Source: Streptococcus oralis subsp. dentisani (GTDB lineage: Bacteria > Bacillota > Bacilli > Lactobacillales > Streptococcaceae). From it: 64,000 nucleotides of DNA. The position numbers and the translations under genes were made by a program. The first letter of the stretch is position 1; each line of letters starts with the position of its first letter. The notes under the pieces are model-generated. The model saw only the letters and a program-made list of their open reading frames with translations, ran no database searches and was not told the DNA's origin. Positions 8,482-22,361 of this stretch are shown here, one piece after another. The stretch is taken from positions 310,001-374,000 of the forward strand of contig NZ_CP034442.1 in assembly GCF_007475365.1 (NCBI RefSeq), given 5' to 3'.

Positions 8482-8487
8482 TACAAT
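8482..8487 (+). promoter_or_regulatory. -10 element for a probable leaderless small gene
   Basis: TACAAT (8482-8487) is followed after exactly 6 bases by the ATG at 8494. No ribosome site is present, and the spacing is the same as at 6299/6311. Confidence 0.5.
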
Positions 8488-8493
8488 AATCTT

Positions 8494-8688
8494 ATGAATA
8501 GAAAACAATTTATCATAATAGCGTTATTCACGGCTGCTGAGACCTATTTTTTCAATGAATCTTTGATGACTGGTCGCTATGTTATGGCAGCTTTTTGGGC
8601 GATTCTACTCTTTCGAAACTTTAGGTTAAGTTACCTGATGGGGAAAATCGTAGATGCTATTGATCAACACTTAAACCGCAAGGATTAG
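8494..8688 (+). CDS. Small membrane protein, DUF3272-like
   Basis: 64 residues with two hydrophobic stretches (about 6-20 IIALFTAAETYFF and 27-45 GRYVMAAFWAILLF) and a short basic tail ending HLNRKD. It resembles the DUF3272 family of streptococci, from memory. No known function. It follows dnaX by 27 bases but appears to have its own promoter and a leaderless start. Its terminator is at 8711. Confidence 0.75.
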   Translation: MNRKQFIIIALFTAAETYFFNESLMTGRYVMAAFWAILLFRNFRLSYLMGKIVDAIDQHLNRKD

Positions 8689-8710
8689 CCCTCAGCTTCT
8701 AGACAAAATC

Positions 8711-8732
8711 AAAGCCTTTTAGGCTTTTTTTT
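8711..8732 (+). terminator. Terminator before the suf operon
   Basis: AAAGCC/GGCTTT stem with a short TTTTA loop and a run of eight T residues. Confidence 0.8.
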
Positions 8733-8775
8733 GTTATACTAGTAGAGTATATTTATTGACCTTTTGTCCTATTTT

Positions 8776-8800
8776 TTAGGGATTGTAAGCAATTTCCTAA
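8776..8800 (+). promoter_or_regulatory. Small hairpin in the sufC leader
   Basis: TTAGG-GATTG and CAATT-TCCTAA can pair with one bulge around a TAAG loop. It lies 38 bases before the sufC start. Its role is unknown; possible mRNA stabiliser or operator. Confidence 0.3.
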
Positions 8801-8838
8801 AGTATTGAGCAAAATGTTTGAAAAAGAAAGGAACTATC

Positions 8839-9609
8839 ATGTCAGTATTAGAGATCAAAGATCTTCACGTTGAGATTGAAGGAAAAGAAATTTTGAAAGG
8901 AGTCAATCTGACTCTGAAAACAGGAGAAATCGCAGCTATCATGGGACCAAATGGTACTGGTAAATCGACTCTTTCAGCCGCTATCATGGGGAACCCTAAC
9001 TATGAAGTTACCAAAGGTGAAGTCTTGTTTGATGGTGTAAATATCCTTGAGCTGGAAGTAGATGAGCGTGCGCGTATGGGACTTTTCCTTGCTATGCAAT
9101 ACCCATCTGAAATTCCTGGAATTACCAACGCTGAATTTCTTCGTGCAGCTATGAATGCTGGTAAAGAAGATGATGAAAAGATTTCAGTTCGTGAGTTCAT
9201 CACTAAACTAGACGAGAAAATGGAATTGCTAAATATGAAAGAAGAAATGGCAGAGCGTTACCTCAACGAAGGCTTCTCTGGTGGTGAGAAAAAACGTAAT
9301 GAAATTCTTCAACTCCTGATGTTGGAACCAACTTTTGCCCTTTTGGATGAGATTGACTCAGGTCTTGATATTGATGCCCTTAAAGTCGTATCGAAAGGTG
9401 TGAATGCTATGCGTGGTGAAGGCTTTGGTGCCATGATCATTACTCACTACCAACGTCTCTTGAACTACATCACACCAGACGTGGTACACGTGATGATGGA
9501 AGGTCGTGTTGTCCTTTCTGGTGGTCCAGAATTGGCAGCGCGTTTGGAACGTGAAGGATACGCAAAACTAGCTGAAGAACTTGGCTATGACTACAAGGAA
9601 GAATTGTAA
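8839..9609 (+). CDS. sufC: Fe-S cluster assembly ATPase SufC
   Basis: ABC-type ATPase of the SufBCD scaffold that builds iron-sulfur clusters. 256 residues with Walker A GPNGTGKST (36-44), signature FSGGEKKRNEILQLL, Walker B PTFALLDEIDSGLD and the H-loop ITHYQR. The FSGGEKKRNE signature marks it as SufC rather than a transporter subunit. ATG 8839 follows AAAGGA; an upstream in-frame TTG at 8818 has no ribosome site. First gene of sufC-D-S-U-B, the only SUF-type assembly set in the window. Confidence 0.97.
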   Translation: MSVLEIKDLHVEIEGKEILKGVNLTLKTGEIAAIMGPNGTGKSTLSAAIMGNPNYEVTKGEVLFDGVNILELEVDERARMGLFLAMQYPSEIPGITNAEFLRAAMNAGKEDDEKISVREFITKLDEKMELLNMKEEMAERYLNEGFSGGEKKRNEILQLLMLEPTFALLDEIDSGLDIDALKVVSKGVNAMRGEGFGAMIITHYQRLLNYITPDVVHVMMEGRVVLSGGPELAARLEREGYAKLAEELGYDYKEEL

Positions 9610-9636
9610 TTCCCTCGTATCTTTTAGGAGAAGTAA

Positions 9637-12563
<2,927 letters not shown>

Positions 12564-12598
12564 GAAACATAGAAATATATAATGAAAGAAAGGATATT

Positions 12599-14011
12599 AT
12601 GGCTGAAGAAAGAGTAGAACCAAAACCAATTGATCTTGGTGAATATAAATTTGGTTTCCATGATGATGTAGAGCCTGTCCTATCGACAGGAAAAGGACTC
12701 AACGAAGGTGTTATTCGTGAACTATCAGCTGCCAAGGGTGAACCTGAGTGGATGCTAGAATTCCGTTTGAAATCTTATGAAACCTTCAAGAAAATGCCTA
12801 TGCAAACATGGGGAGCAGACTTGTCAGAGATTGACTTTGATGATTTGATCTACTACCAAAAACCATCTGACAAACCAGCCCGTTCTTGGGATGATGTACC
12901 TGAAAAGATTAAAGAAACCTTTGAACGTATCGGGATTCCAGAAGCTGAACGTGCTTATCTAGCAGGAGCCTCTGCCCAGTACGAGTCGGAAGTGGTTTAT
13001 CATAACATGAAAGAAGAATTTGAGAAGTTAGGTATTATCTTTACAGATACGGATTCTGCCCTCAAGGAATACCCAGACTTGTTTAAACAATACTTTGCTA
13101 AGTTGGTACCGCCGACTGATAACAAGTTGGCAGCCCTTAACTCAGCAGTATGGTCTGGTGGAACCTTTATCTATGTACCAAAAGGAGTCAAGGTAGACAT
13201 TCCGCTTCAAACTTATTTCCGTATCAACAACGAAAATACAGGTCAGTTCGAACGTACCTTGATTATCGTTGACGAGGGAGCAAGTGTCCACTACGTAGAA
13301 GGATGTACAGCGCCAACTTATTCAAGCAATAGCTTACATGCGGCCATTGTAGAAATCTTTGCCTTGGACGGAGCTTATATGCGTTATACAACCATCCAAA
13401 ACTGGTCTGATAATGTCTATAACTTGGTAACAAAACGTGCTAAAGCTTTGAAAGATGCGACTGTTGAGTGGATTGATGGTAACTTGGGTGCCAAAACAAC
13501 CATGAAATACCCATCTGTTTACCTAGATGGAGAAGGGGCGCGTGGTACCATGCTTTCGATTGCTTTTGCCAATGTTGGTCAACACCAGGATACTGGTGCT
13601 AAGATGATCCACAACGCTCCACATACAAGCTCGTCTATCGTTTCTAAATCCATCGCTAAAGGTGGAGGAAAGGTTGACTACCGTGGACAAGTGACCTTTA
13701 ACAAGAACTCTAAGAAATCTGTTTCTCACATCGAGTGTGATACGATTATCATGGATGACTTATCAGCGTCAGATACTATTCCATTTAATGAAATTCACAA
13801 CTCGCAAGTTGCTTTGGAACACGAAGCCAAGGTATCTAAGATTTCAGAGGAACAACTCTACTACCTCATGAGTCGTGGTTTGTCAGAATCTGAGGCTACT
13901 GAGATGATCGTTATGGGATTTGTAGAGCCCTTCACCAAAGAACTACCAATGGAATACGCAGTTGAGCTGAACCGCTTGATTAGCTATGAAATGGAAGGGT
14001 CTGTTGGGTAA
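12599..14011 (+). CDS. sufB: Fe-S cluster assembly protein SufB
   Basis: Main scaffold of the SufBCD complex, on which the nascent cluster forms. 470 residues with the N-terminal [18 protein letters not shown] block typical of SufB, a beta-helix core, and the conserved HYVEGCTAP and [11 protein letters not shown] blocks; the cysteine in GCTAP is characteristic. The C-terminus has the SufB/SufD helical signature [13 protein letters not shown]. Last gene of the suf operon, closed by a very strong terminator. Confidence 0.97.
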   Translation: MAEERVEPKPIDLGEYKFGFHDDVEPVLSTGKGLNEGVIRELSAAKGEPEWMLEFRLKSYETFKKMPMQTWGADLSEIDFDDLIYYQKPSDKPARSWDDVPEKIKETFERIGIPEAERAYLAGASAQYESEVVYHNMKEEFEKLGIIFTDTDSALKEYPDLFKQYFAKLVPPTDNKLAALNSAVWSGGTFIYVPKGVKVDIPLQTYFRINNENTGQFERTLIIVDEGASVHYVEGCTAPTYSSNSLHAAIVEIFALDGAYMRYTTIQNWSDNVYNLVTKRAKALKDATVEWIDGNLGAKTTMKYPSVYLDGEGARGTMLSIAFANVGQHQDTGAKMIHNAPHTSSSIVSKSIAKGGGKVDYRGQVTFNKNSKKSVSHIECDTIIMDDLSASDTIPFNEIHNSQVALEHEAKVSKISEEQLYYLMSRGLSESEATEMIVMGFVEPFTKELPMEYAVELNRLISYEMEGSVG

Positions 14012-14022
14012 GAATATGCAAA

Positions 14023-14058
14023 ATCTGAACAGGAAGTCTTCCTGTTCAGAATTTTTTT
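14023..14058 (+). terminator. Strong terminator of the suf operon
   Basis: CTGAACAGGAAG (14025-14036) and CTTCCTGTTCAG (14038-14049) are perfect complements with a minimal loop, followed by seven T residues. Confidence 0.92.
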
Positions 14059-14137
14059 CAAAAAAGAACCTAATAAATATTCACAAAAATGCTTTTATAT
14101 GGTAAAATAAAACAATTACATTTAGTGGAGATGAAGT

Positions 14138-15535
14138 ATGAATATTTTTAGAACCAAGGATGTTAGTCTGGGACGAACGGAAATGCATCGCCATTTGAAA
14201 TTATGGGATTTGATTCTATTAGGGATCGGTGCCATGGTAGGGACGGGGATTTTCACCATTACAGGAACAGCGGCAGCTACACTAGCTGGTCCATCACTAG
14301 TGGTTTCCATCGTGATTTCTGCCCTGTGTGTTTCTCTATCAGCTCTCTTTTTTGCAGAATTTGCCTCGCGTGTGCCTGCAACTGGTGGCGCTTATAGTTA
14401 TCTCTATGCGATTTTAGGAGAATTACCAGCATGGATTGCTGGTTGGTTGACCATCATGGAATTTATGACAGCTGTTTCAGGTGTGGCGTCTGGTTGGGCA
14501 GCTTACTTTAAGGGCTTACTCAGTAATTATTGTATTTCCATGCCCCAAGCCTTGAATGGCACCTTTAACCCTGAACAAGGCACCTATATCGACCTTTTAC
14601 CTATTTTGGTGCTTGCTTTGGTAACAGGATTGGTTTTATTAAATTCCAAGGCAGCCTTACGCTTTAATTCGCTTTTAGTAGTTTTGAAATTCTCTGCTCT
14701 TGCCTTATTTATCCTAGTTGGTATTTGGTACATCAAGCCAGAAAATTGGTCGAATTTTGCTCCTTTTGGTTTTGGTCAGCTTTATGGAGGAAGTACCGGG
14801 GTTATGGCAGGAGCCTCTTTGATGTTCTTCGGTTTTCTCGGTTTTGAGTCGATTTCCATGGCAGTTGATGAAATTCAAAGTCCGCAAAAAAATATTCCTC
14901 GCGGAATTGTGCTTTCTCTGACAATTGTCACCATTCTCTATGCCTTGGTAACAATAGTATTGACTGGGATTGTTCACTATAGCAAACTCAATGTGGACGA
15001 TGCAGTGGCCTTTTCATTGCGTAGTATCGGAATTGGCTGGGCAGCCAACTACGTTTCATTGGTGGCCATTCTAACCCTGATAACCGTATGTATTTCCATG
15101 ACCTACGCTCTGTCTCGGATGATTTATAGCTTAGCACGTGATGGACTTTTACCTCAAAGCTTCAAACAATTAAGCAAGACCAGTCGCGTTCCTAAAAATG
15201 CGACCATCTTAACAGGAGTTGCTTCAGCCATTGCAGCAGGAGTCTTTCCGCTAGCCAGTATCGCTGCCTTTTTAAATATCTGTACGCTAGCTTATCTCAT
15301 TTTGCTAGCCTACGGTATTATCAAGCTCAGAAAGGATAAGGGCATGCCAAAAGAAGGAGAATTCAAAACTCCTTTAGTGCCGCTTTTGCCAATCCTTTCC
15401 ATTCTTATCTGTCTTTCCTTTATGCTTCAGTATACCAAGGAAACATGGATTGCCTTTGGACTTGCTTTGTTGGTTGGACTAGTGATTTACTTTACTTATG
15501 GCTATCGTCACTCTACACTTTCTGAAGAAGAATAA
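14138..15535 (+). CDS. APC-family amino acid permease (cationic amino acid transporter type)
   Basis: 465-residue integral membrane transporter with about 12 membrane helices. Helix 1 carries the substrate motif GIGAMVGTGIF with the ITG..AA..AGPS continuation, and FAEFASRVPATGGAYSY marks helix 3: both APC family hallmarks. The N-terminal FRTKDVSLGRTEMHRHLKLWD resembles YfnA/CAT-type carriers. The exact amino acid is not readable. Start 14138 follows GTGGAG. Monocistronic between terminators at 14023 and 15534. Confidence 0.9.
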   Translation: MNIFRTKDVSLGRTEMHRHLKLWDLILLGIGAMVGTGIFTITGTAAATLAGPSLVVSIVISALCVSLSALFFAEFASRVPATGGAYSYLYAILGELPAWIAGWLTIMEFMTAVSGVASGWAAYFKGLLSNYCISMPQALNGTFNPEQGTYIDLLPILVLALVTGLVLLNSKAALRFNSLLVVLKFSALALFILVGIWYIKPENWSNFAPFGFGQLYGGSTGVMAGASLMFFGFLGFESISMAVDEIQSPQKNIPRGIVLSLTIVTILYALVTIVLTGIVHYSKLNVDDAVAFSLRSIGIGWAANYVSLVAILTLITVCISMTYALSRMIYSLARDGLLPQSFKQLSKTSRVPKNATILTGVASAIAAGVFPLASIAAFLNICTLAYLILLAYGIIKLRKDKGMPKEGEFKTPLVPLLPILSILICLSFMLQYTKETWIAFGLALLVGLVIYFTYGYRHSTLSEEE

Positions 15536-15560
15536 AAGCTGGGAATTCCCAGCTTTTTTA
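15534..15560. terminator. Bidirectional terminator
   Basis: AAAAGCTGGG/CCCAGCTTTT is a palindrome with A and T runs on either side, placed between the convergent permease and YitT genes. Confidence 0.85.
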
Positions 15561-16406
15561 ATCTTTTACATAAGTAAATCCTTCCCCCAGAATTTCATGA
15601 GCCTCTGTGATGGTGATAAAGGCTTGAGGATCGACTTGGTGAATCACATCCTTCATTTTAACGATTTCATTTCGACCGACGATACAGTAGATAATTTTTA
15701 AATCCTTTTTGCTGTAGTAACCTTGACCAGATATAAAGGTTACGCCGCGTCCGAGTTCATCGTTAATTTTTTCGGCTAACCGATCTGGAAATTGAGTTAT
15801 AATCATAAATCCTTTACCAGCATAACCTCCTTCACCGATCAAGTCGATAACACGAGCGATGATAAAGTCAAATAAGAGGGTATAAGTCACTAGGCGCAAA
15901 TCTTGGAAGATAATCAAAATCAACATTAGAATAATGAAATCAAGCGAGAAAAGCAATTTTCCAATTGAAATATTGGTGTATTTGTTGAGGATGCGAGCAA
16001 CAATATCTGATCCACCTGTTGTACCACCAGCATTAAAGATAATACCTAAACCAACTCCCAGTAAAACACCAGAAACTAAAGAGACAATAATGAGATCACC
16101 TTGCAAGTCAAATTGTAAAGGAATTCGTTCAAAGACAGCAAGCCAGATCGAGAGGGAAATGGTTCCCAAAAGGCTGGAGTAGAGAGTTTTCGGACCAAAT
16201 ATCTTCCAAGCGAGGATAAAGAGAGGGATGTTAATCAAGAGATTCATCACTGAGACAGGAATTTTAAAGAGATAGAAGGTAATCAATGTGATACCAGTTG
16301 CTCCGCCTTCAAACAAATGATGAGGAACTACAAAATAGGTAAGACCAAAGGCATAAATAGCTGCCCCAAGTATGATAGTGACAATAGGCTGAACTTTTCG
16401 GATCAT
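15558..16406 (-). CDS. YitT family membrane protein (DUF161/DUF2179)
   Basis: 282 residues. The first ~180 form five or six membrane helices containing GGATGITLI and GGTTGGSDIVAR, the repeated glycine motifs of the YitT family. The last ~100 residues are the soluble DUF2179 domain (GFMIITQFPDRLAEKIND, then GQGYYSKKD). Function is unknown, probably transport-related. Start chosen at the ATG (complement of 16404-16406), which follows GAGGGAG; an ATG 15 codons upstream has no ribosome site. Divergent from the degV gene. Confidence 0.88.
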   Translation of the reverse strand: MIRKVQPIVTIILGAAIYAFGLTYFVVPHHLFEGGATGITLITFYLFKIPVSVMNLLINIPLFILAWKIFGPKTLYSSLLGTISLSIWLAVFERIPLQFDLQGDLIIVSLVSGVLLGVGLGIIFNAGGTTGGSDIVARILNKYTNISIGKLLFSLDFIILMLILIIFQDLRLVTYTLLFDFIIARVIDLIGEGGYAGKGFMIITQFPDRLAEKINDELGRGVTFISGQGYYSKKDLKIIYCIVGRNEIVKMKDVIHQVDPQAFITITEAHEILGEGFTYVKD

Positions 16407-16549
16407 GATTCTCCCTCGCTTTTCTATAGATAGATTATACCAAAATTCCAAGCTTTTTCATTGGATTCATTATGATTTTTTAACAATTTTTTGATATAAT
16501 AAAGGTGATAAATCCCTATCTTATTGAGAAGAATAGAAAGATTGAAGAT

Positions 16550-17386
16550 ATGACACAAGTAAAAATTGTAACGGATTCCTCTGTTACTATTGAACCAGAA
16601 GTAGTTAAAGAATTAAATATCACCGTTGTTCCTTTATCTGTGATGATTGATGGTATCCTTTATTCTGATGCAGATTTGAAAGAGGGAGAATTCCTTCATC
16701 TTATGCAACAAAGTAAAAACCTACCCAAAACCAGTCAGCCTCCAGTGGGAGTATTTGCTGAAGTTTTTGAAGAGCTAGGTAAAGATGGTAGCCAGATTCT
16801 CGCTATTCACATGTCCCATGCACTATCTGGTACTGTTGAAGCTGCTCGCCAAGGAGCAAGCCTCTCTAGCGCTGATGTGACCGTTATTGATAGTTCTTTT
16901 ACAGACCAAGCGATGAAGTTTCAAGTTGTTGAAGCTGCTAAACTTGCCCAAGAAGGAAAAGATTTGGAAACTATCCTAGCTCATGTAGAAGACGTCAAGA
17001 ATCATACGGAACTCTATATCGGCGTTTCAACATTAGAAAACCTAGTTAAGGGTGGACGTATTGGGCGTGTGACAGGCTTGATCAGTTCTCTGCTAAATAT
17101 TCGTGTCGTCATGCAAATGAAGGAGCATGAACTGCAACCTATCGTAAAAGGGCGTGGTTCGAAAACTTTCAAAAAATGGCTTGACGAGTTGGCTGAGACC
17201 CTTTCTCATAAATCGGTTGCAGAGATTGGAATTTCCTACGCTGGTACCAATGAATGGGCAAATGAGATGAAGAATGTTTTACAAACTTATGTTGAAAAAC
17301 CGATATCAGTACTGGAAACAGGCTCTATCATTCAAACCCACACAGGTGAAAATGCGTGGGCTATCTTAGTTCGATATCATTCCTAA
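16550..17386 (+). CDS. DegV family fatty-acid-binding protein
   Basis: 278 residues starting [19 protein letters not shown]. The DegV fold has the KIVTDSS motif at the N-terminus, [11 protein letters not shown] in the first domain and a second domain with [14 protein letters not shown]. Family members bind a single fatty acid and, as FakB proteins, present it to the kinase FakA for phospholipid synthesis; the assignment as FakB is by family. A GTG at 16505 is in frame, but TATAAT at 16495-16500 lies only 5 bases before it, so ATG 16550 is preferred. The next gene is HU. Confidence 0.88.
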   Translation: MTQVKIVTDSSVTIEPEVVKELNITVVPLSVMIDGILYSDADLKEGEFLHLMQQSKNLPKTSQPPVGVFAEVFEELGKDGSQILAIHMSHALSGTVEAARQGASLSSADVTVIDSSFTDQAMKFQVVEAAKLAQEGKDLETILAHVEDVKNHTELYIGVSTLENLVKGGRIGRVTGLISSLLNIRVVMQMKEHELQPIVKGRGSKTFKKWLDELAETLSHKSVAEIGISYAGTNEWANEMKNVLQTYVEKPISVLETGSIIQTHTGENAWAILVRYHS

Positions 17387-17424
17387 AAAAATAGAGAAAA
17401 ATCGTTAGAAATAGCGTTTTTGAC

Positions 17425-17453
17425 TTGACCTGTGGGCAATTTTAGGATATGAT
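17425..17453 (+). promoter_or_regulatory. HU promoter
   Basis: TTGACC (17425-17430), 17 bases, TATGAT (17448-17453), followed by a GGAGGA ribosome site and the ATG at 17494. Confidence 0.65.
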
Positions 17454-17493
17454 TATATTTGTTAATTAGAAATTATTTGGAGGAATTATTAAC

Positions 17494-17769
17494 ATGGCAA
17501 ACAAACAAGATTTGATCGCTAAAGTAGCAGAAGCTACAGAATTGACTAAGAAAGATTCAGCAGCAGCAGTTGATGCTGTATTTGCAGCAGTAACTGAATA
17601 CCTTGCAGCTGGTGAAAAAGTTCAATTGATCGGTTTTGGTAACTTTGAAGTTCGTGAGCGTGCTGCACGTAAAGGTCGCAACCCACAAACTGGTAAAGAA
17701 ATCAAAATCGCAGCTTCTAAAGTTCCAGCATTCAAAGCTGGTAAAGCTCTTAAAGACGCTGTTAAATAA
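17494..17769 (+). CDS. hup: DNA-binding protein HU
   Basis: Small basic nucleoid protein (91 residues) that binds and bends DNA as a dimer. It starts [20 protein letters not shown]; the HU signature [20 protein letters not shown] (DNA-binding beta arm with the RNPQTG tip) is complete. Codon use is strongly biased, as for abundant proteins. The GGAGGA ribosome site and the strong two-part terminator agree with high expression. This is the only HU gene in the window. Confidence 0.98.
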   Translation: MANKQDLIAKVAEATELTKKDSAAAVDAVFAAVTEYLAAGEKVQLIGFGNFEVRERAARKGRNPQTGKEIKIAASKVPAFKAGKALKDAVK

Positions 17770-17778
17770 TGAATTTAG

Positions 17779-17826
17779 AAAAAGCCTATTGTATCAAGCT
17801 TTCTAGCTTGGTCAACAGGCTTTTTG
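17779..17826 (+). terminator. Two-tier terminator after HU
   Basis: The outer stem AAAAGCCT/AGGCTTTT encloses an inner stem CAAGCT/AGCTTG with TTCT loop, followed by TTTTTG. Confidence 0.85.
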
Positions 17827-17855
17827 TTTTGGAAAATATGATTTTATCGTTCTGT

Positions 17856-17892
17856 GCAAAAAGAAAAAGGCTCCCATGAAATGAGAACCTTC
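17856..17892 (-). terminator. Terminator of ldh
   Basis: Read on the minus strand, AAGGTTCTCAT pairs with ATGGGAGCCTT (wobble pairs allowed), followed by TTTTTCTTTTT. Confidence 0.75.
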
Positions 17893-17898
17893 TTTTAA

Positions 17899-18888
<990 letters not shown>

Positions 18889-18934
18889 CTAAACATCTCC
18901 TTCATTTTTTTTAGGGGAATCCCCAGACACTTTC

Positions 18935-18963
18935 ATTCTATCACTTTTAAAAAGCTTTGTCAC
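18935..18963 (-). promoter_or_regulatory. ldh promoter
   Basis: On the minus strand GTGACA (complement of 18958-18963), 17 bases, TAGAAT (complement of 18935-18940), about 50 bases before the ldh start codon. Confidence 0.6.
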
Positions 18964-18984
18964 GAATATTCTATTCGGTTATCG

Positions 18985-19000
18985 ATGTAAACGTTTTAGT
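18985..19000. promoter_or_regulatory. Weak catabolite (cre)-like site between ldh and gyrA
   Basis: ATGTAAACGTTTTAGT fits the left half and centre of the CcpA cre consensus (WTGNAAACGNTWNCAW) but lacks the final CA. It lies upstream of the ldh -35. Low confidence. Confidence 0.3.
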
Positions 19001-19012
19001 AGTTTCAGAAGC

Positions 19013-19041
19013 CTGAAATAAAGGACATTTTATGGTATAAT
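19013..19041 (+). promoter_or_regulatory. gyrA promoter
   Basis: CTGAAA (19013-19018), 17 bases and an extended -10, TGGTATAAT (TATAAT 19036-19041), 38 bases before the gyrA ATG. Confidence 0.65.
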
Positions 19042-19078
19042 ATATCTAATTACTAATAGTGAAATGAGGCATTTATGA

Positions 19079-21547
19079 ATGCAGGATAGAAATTTAGTGA
19101 ATGTCAATCTGACAAAGGAGATGAAGACCAGCTTTATCGACTACGCCATGAGCGTTATCGTCGCGCGGGCCCTTCCTGATGTTCGAGATGGCTTAAAACC
19201 TGTTCACCGCCGTATTCTTTATGGAATGAATGAATTAGGTGTTACTCCAGACAAACCTCATAAAAAATCAGCCCGTATTACAGGGGATGTTATGGGTAAA
19301 TACCACCCGCACGGAGATTCCTCAATTTACGAAGCCATGGTTCGTATGGCTCAGTGGTGGAGCTACCGTTACATGCTTGTGGATGGGCATGGAAACTTTG
19401 GTTCTATGGATGGAGACGGTGCTGCCGCGCAGCGGTACACTGAGGCACGTATGAGCAAGATTGCTCTTGAAATGCTTCGTGATATCAATAAAAACACAGT
19501 TGATTTCGTAGACAACTACGATGCTAACGAACGTGAGCCCTTGGTCTTGCCAGCTCGTTTTCCAAACCTTTTGGTCAATGGGGCAACTGGGATTGCCGTA
19601 GGGATGGCTACCAATATTCCACCTCACAACTTAGGAGAGACCATTGATGCAGTGAAGTTGGTTATGGATAATCCTGAAGTGACGACTAAGGACTTGATGG
19701 AAGTCTTGCCTGGTCCAGATTTTCCAACTGGTGCTCTTGTTATGGGGAAATCAGGGATTCATAAGGCCTATGAGACTGGTAAAGGTTCCATTGTCCTTCG
19801 TTCTCGTACAGAGATTGAAACTACTAAGACGGGTCGTGAGCGCATCGTTGTAACAGAATTTCCTTACATGGTCAATAAAACCAAGGTCCATGAGCATATT
19901 GTTCGCTTAGTTCAGGAAAAACGCCTTGAGGGCATTACAGCCGTACGTGATGAGTCCAACCGTGAAGGGGTTCGCTTTGTGATTGAGGTTAAACGCGACG
20001 CGTCTGCCAACGTTATCCTTAACAATCTTTTCAAGATGACCCAGATGCAAACCAACTTTGGTTTCAATATGCTGGCAATTGAAAATGGCGTACCAAAGAT
20101 TTTGTCCCTTCGTCAAATTTTGGATGCTTATATCGAGCACCAAAAAGAAGTGGTTGTTCGCCGTACTCGTTTTGACAAGGAAAAAGCAGAAGCGCGTGCG
20201 CACATCTTAGAAGGTCTTTTAATTGCACTTGACCATATCGATGAAGTGATTCGTATCATTCGTGCCAGTGAAACAGATGCGGAAGCGCAAGCTGAGTTGA
20301 TGAGCAAGTTCAAGCTTTCTGAACGTCAAAGTCAAGCTATCCTTGATATGCGTCTTCGTCGTTTGACAGGATTGGAACGTGATAAGATTCAGTCTGAATA
20401 TGATGAATTGATTGCCTTGATTGCAGATTTGGCTGATATTCTTGCCAAACCAGAACGTGTGGCGCAAATCATCAAAGAGGAGCTAGATGAAGTCAAACGT
20501 AAGTTTGGTGACAAGCGTCGTACCGAGTTGATGGTTGGAGAAGTCTTAACTCTTGAAGATGAAGATTTGATTGAAGAAACGGATGTCTTGATTACCCTTT
20601 CTAATAAGGGCTATATCAAACGTTTGGACCAAGGTGAGTTTACTGCTCAAAAACGTGGTGGTCGTGGTGTCCAAGGTACGGGAGTTAAGGATGATGACTT
20701 TGTGCGTGAGTTGGTTTCAACCAGCACCCATGATCATTTGCTCTTCTTTACCAATAAAGGACGAGTATACCGACTAAAAGGTTATGAAATTCCTGAATAT
20801 GGTCGTACAGCCAAAGGATTGCCAGTTGTCAATCTTTTGAAGTTGGACGAGGGTGAGAGCATTCAGACCATTATCAACGTTGAGTCTGAACGTAGTGATG
20901 ATGCTTATCTCTTCTTCACAACTCGTCACGGTATCGTGAAGAGAACCAGCGTCAAGGAATTTGCTAACATTCGTCAGAATGGACTTAAGGCCTTGAATCT
21001 CAAGGATGAGGATGAGTTGATCAATGTCTTGCTGACAGAAGAAGGCACAGATATTATCATTGGTACTAAGTTTGGTTATGCTGTTCGCTTTAATCAATCA
21101 GCCGTTCGTGGCATGAGCCGTATCGCGACGGGTGTCCGAGGAGTCAATCTTCGTGAAGGAGATACAGTAGTTGGCGCCAGTGTGATTACTGACCAGGATG
21201 AGGTCCTTATCATCACTGAAAAAGGTTATGGTAAACGTACCCTTGCTACTGAATATCCAACTAAAGGCCGTGGTGGTAAAGGGATGAAGACAGCCAATGT
21301 TGCTGAGAAGAATGGTCCTCTTGCAGGTCTCCTCACTGTTAAAGGGGATGAAGACCTGATGATTATCACGGATACAGGTGTCATGATTCGAACAAATGTT
21401 GCCGATATTTCACAAACAGGACGCTCAACGATGGGAGTTAAGGTGATGCGTCTAGACCAAGATGCCAAGATTGTGACCTTTACAACGGTTGCTGCAGCAG
21501 AAAAAGAAGAGGTAGCAACAGAAGAGAAAACAGAGGGTGAAGCATAA
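19079..21547 (+). CDS. gyrA: DNA gyrase subunit A (GyrA)
   Basis: Cuts and rejoins DNA to introduce negative supercoils, with GyrB. 822 residues starting [16 protein letters not shown]. Catalytic tyrosine Y120 is in [11 protein letters not shown]. The quinolone region reads [12 protein letters not shown] with S81 and E85, the susceptible residues. The C-terminal pinwheel contains the GyrA-box [11 protein letters not shown], which separates it from ParC. The tail is acidic. The stop overlaps the srtA ATG by one base. Another ATG at 19075 is out of frame. Confidence 0.98.
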   Translation: MQDRNLVNVNLTKEMKTSFIDYAMSVIVARALPDVRDGLKPVHRRILYGMNELGVTPDKPHKKSARITGDVMGKYHPHGDSSIYEAMVRMAQWWSYRYMLVDGHGNFGSMDGDGAAAQRYTEARMSKIALEMLRDINKNTVDFVDNYDANEREPLVLPARFPNLLVNGATGIAVGMATNIPPHNLGETIDAVKLVMDNPEVTTKDLMEVLPGPDFPTGALVMGKSGIHKAYETGKGSIVLRSRTEIETTKTGRERIVVTEFPYMVNKTKVHEHIVRLVQEKRLEGITAVRDESNREGVRFVIEVKRDASANVILNNLFKMTQMQTNFGFNMLAIENGVPKILSLRQILDAYIEHQKEVVVRRTRFDKEKAEARAHILEGLLIALDHIDEVIRIIRASETDAEAQAELMSKFKLSERQSQAILDMRLRRLTGLERDKIQSEYDELIALIADLADILAKPERVAQIIKEELDEVKRKFGDKRRTELMVGEVLTLEDEDLIEETDVLITLSNKGYIKRLDQGEFTAQKRGGRGVQGTGVKDDDFVRELVSTSTHDHLLFFTNKGRVYRLKGYEIPEYGRTAKGLPVVNLLKLDEGESIQTIINVESERSDDAYLFFTTRHGIVKRTSVKEFANIRQNGLKALNLKDEDELINVLLTEEGTDIIIGTKFGYAVRFNQSAVRGMSRIATGVRGVNLREGDTVVGASVITDQDEVLIITEKGYGKRTLATEYPTKGRGGKGMKTANVAEKNGPLAGLLTVKGDEDLMIITDTGVMIRTNVADISQTGRSTMGVKVMRLDQDAKIVTFTTVAAAEKEEVATEEKTEGEA

Positions 21548-22287
21548 TGTCTCACAGAAAAATAAAGAAGAATAACCGTAAAAATATACTAATCAATATT
21601 TTAGCCGGTTTCTTGATTCTTCTATCCCTTGCCTTGATTTTTAATGCTCAAATTCGTGACATCTTTATGGTTTGGAATACCAATAAATACCAGGTCAGTC
21701 AGGTGACTAAGGAAAAGATTGAAGAGAATAAAGAGACAGAGGGAAATTTCGATTTTGATTCTGTCAAATCCATTTCATCGGAAGCGGTGTTAGCTGCCCA
21801 GTGGGATGCTCAGCAACTTCCAGTTATCGGAGGGATTGCCATTCCTGAAGTAGAGATTAACCTGCCTATTTTTAAAGGTTTGGATAATGTAAACTTGTTT
21901 TACGGAGCAGGAACCATGAAAGCAGATCAGAAAATGGGGGAAGGCAACTATTCACTAGCCAGCCACCATATCTTTACTGCTGAAAATGCAAGCCAAATGC
22001 TCTTTTCACCTTTGGTCAATGCCAAGGCAGGGATGAAAATCTATCTGACTGATAAAGATAAAGTGTACACCTATGAGATTCGTGAGGTGAAGCACGTAAC
22101 GCCTGATCGCGTTGATGAAATTGAAGACCGTGATGGTATCAAAGAAATCACATTGGTGACCTGTGTCGACTATGATGCGACAGAGCGAATTATTGTTAAA
22201 GGTGATTTTAAAGAAGTTAAAGCATATTCAGAAACATCTGATGATATCCTAAACGCCTTTAATCAGCCATATAAACAACGTTATTAA
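21547..22287 (+). CDS. srtA: Class A sortase (SrtA)
   Basis: Membrane-anchored transpeptidase that cuts LPXTG proteins and attaches them to the cell wall. 246 residues: a basic N-terminus, one membrane anchor at about 13-33, then an extracellular beta-barrel. Catalytic residues are H140 (LASHH), C206 (ITLVTC) and R214 (TERIIVKGD). The gyrA-srtA overlap (TAATG) implies cotranscription, as is usual in streptococci, where this is the housekeeping sortase. Confidence 0.97.
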   Translation: MSHRKIKKNNRKNILINILAGFLILLSLALIFNAQIRDIFMVWNTNKYQVSQVTKEKIEENKETEGNFDFDSVKSISSEAVLAAQWDAQQLPVIGGIAIPEVEINLPIFKGLDNVNLFYGAGTMKADQKMGEGNYSLASHHIFTAENASQMLFSPLVNAKAGMKIYLTDKDKVYTYEIREVKHVTPDRVDEIEDRDGIKEITLVTCVDYDATERIIVKGDFKEVKAYSETSDDILNAFNQPYKQRY

Positions 22288-22291
22288 CCTC

Positions 22292-22327
22292 AAAAACCAG
22301 TGAATTGTATTTTTCGCTGGTTTTTTG
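22292..22327 (+). terminator. Terminator after gyrA-srtA
   Basis: AAAACCAG (22293-22300) pairs with CTGGTTTT (22317-22324), followed by TTTTTTG. Confidence 0.75.
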
Positions 22328-22361
22328 TCAAATTGACTCATCAGCCAAAGGAGAATAATAC

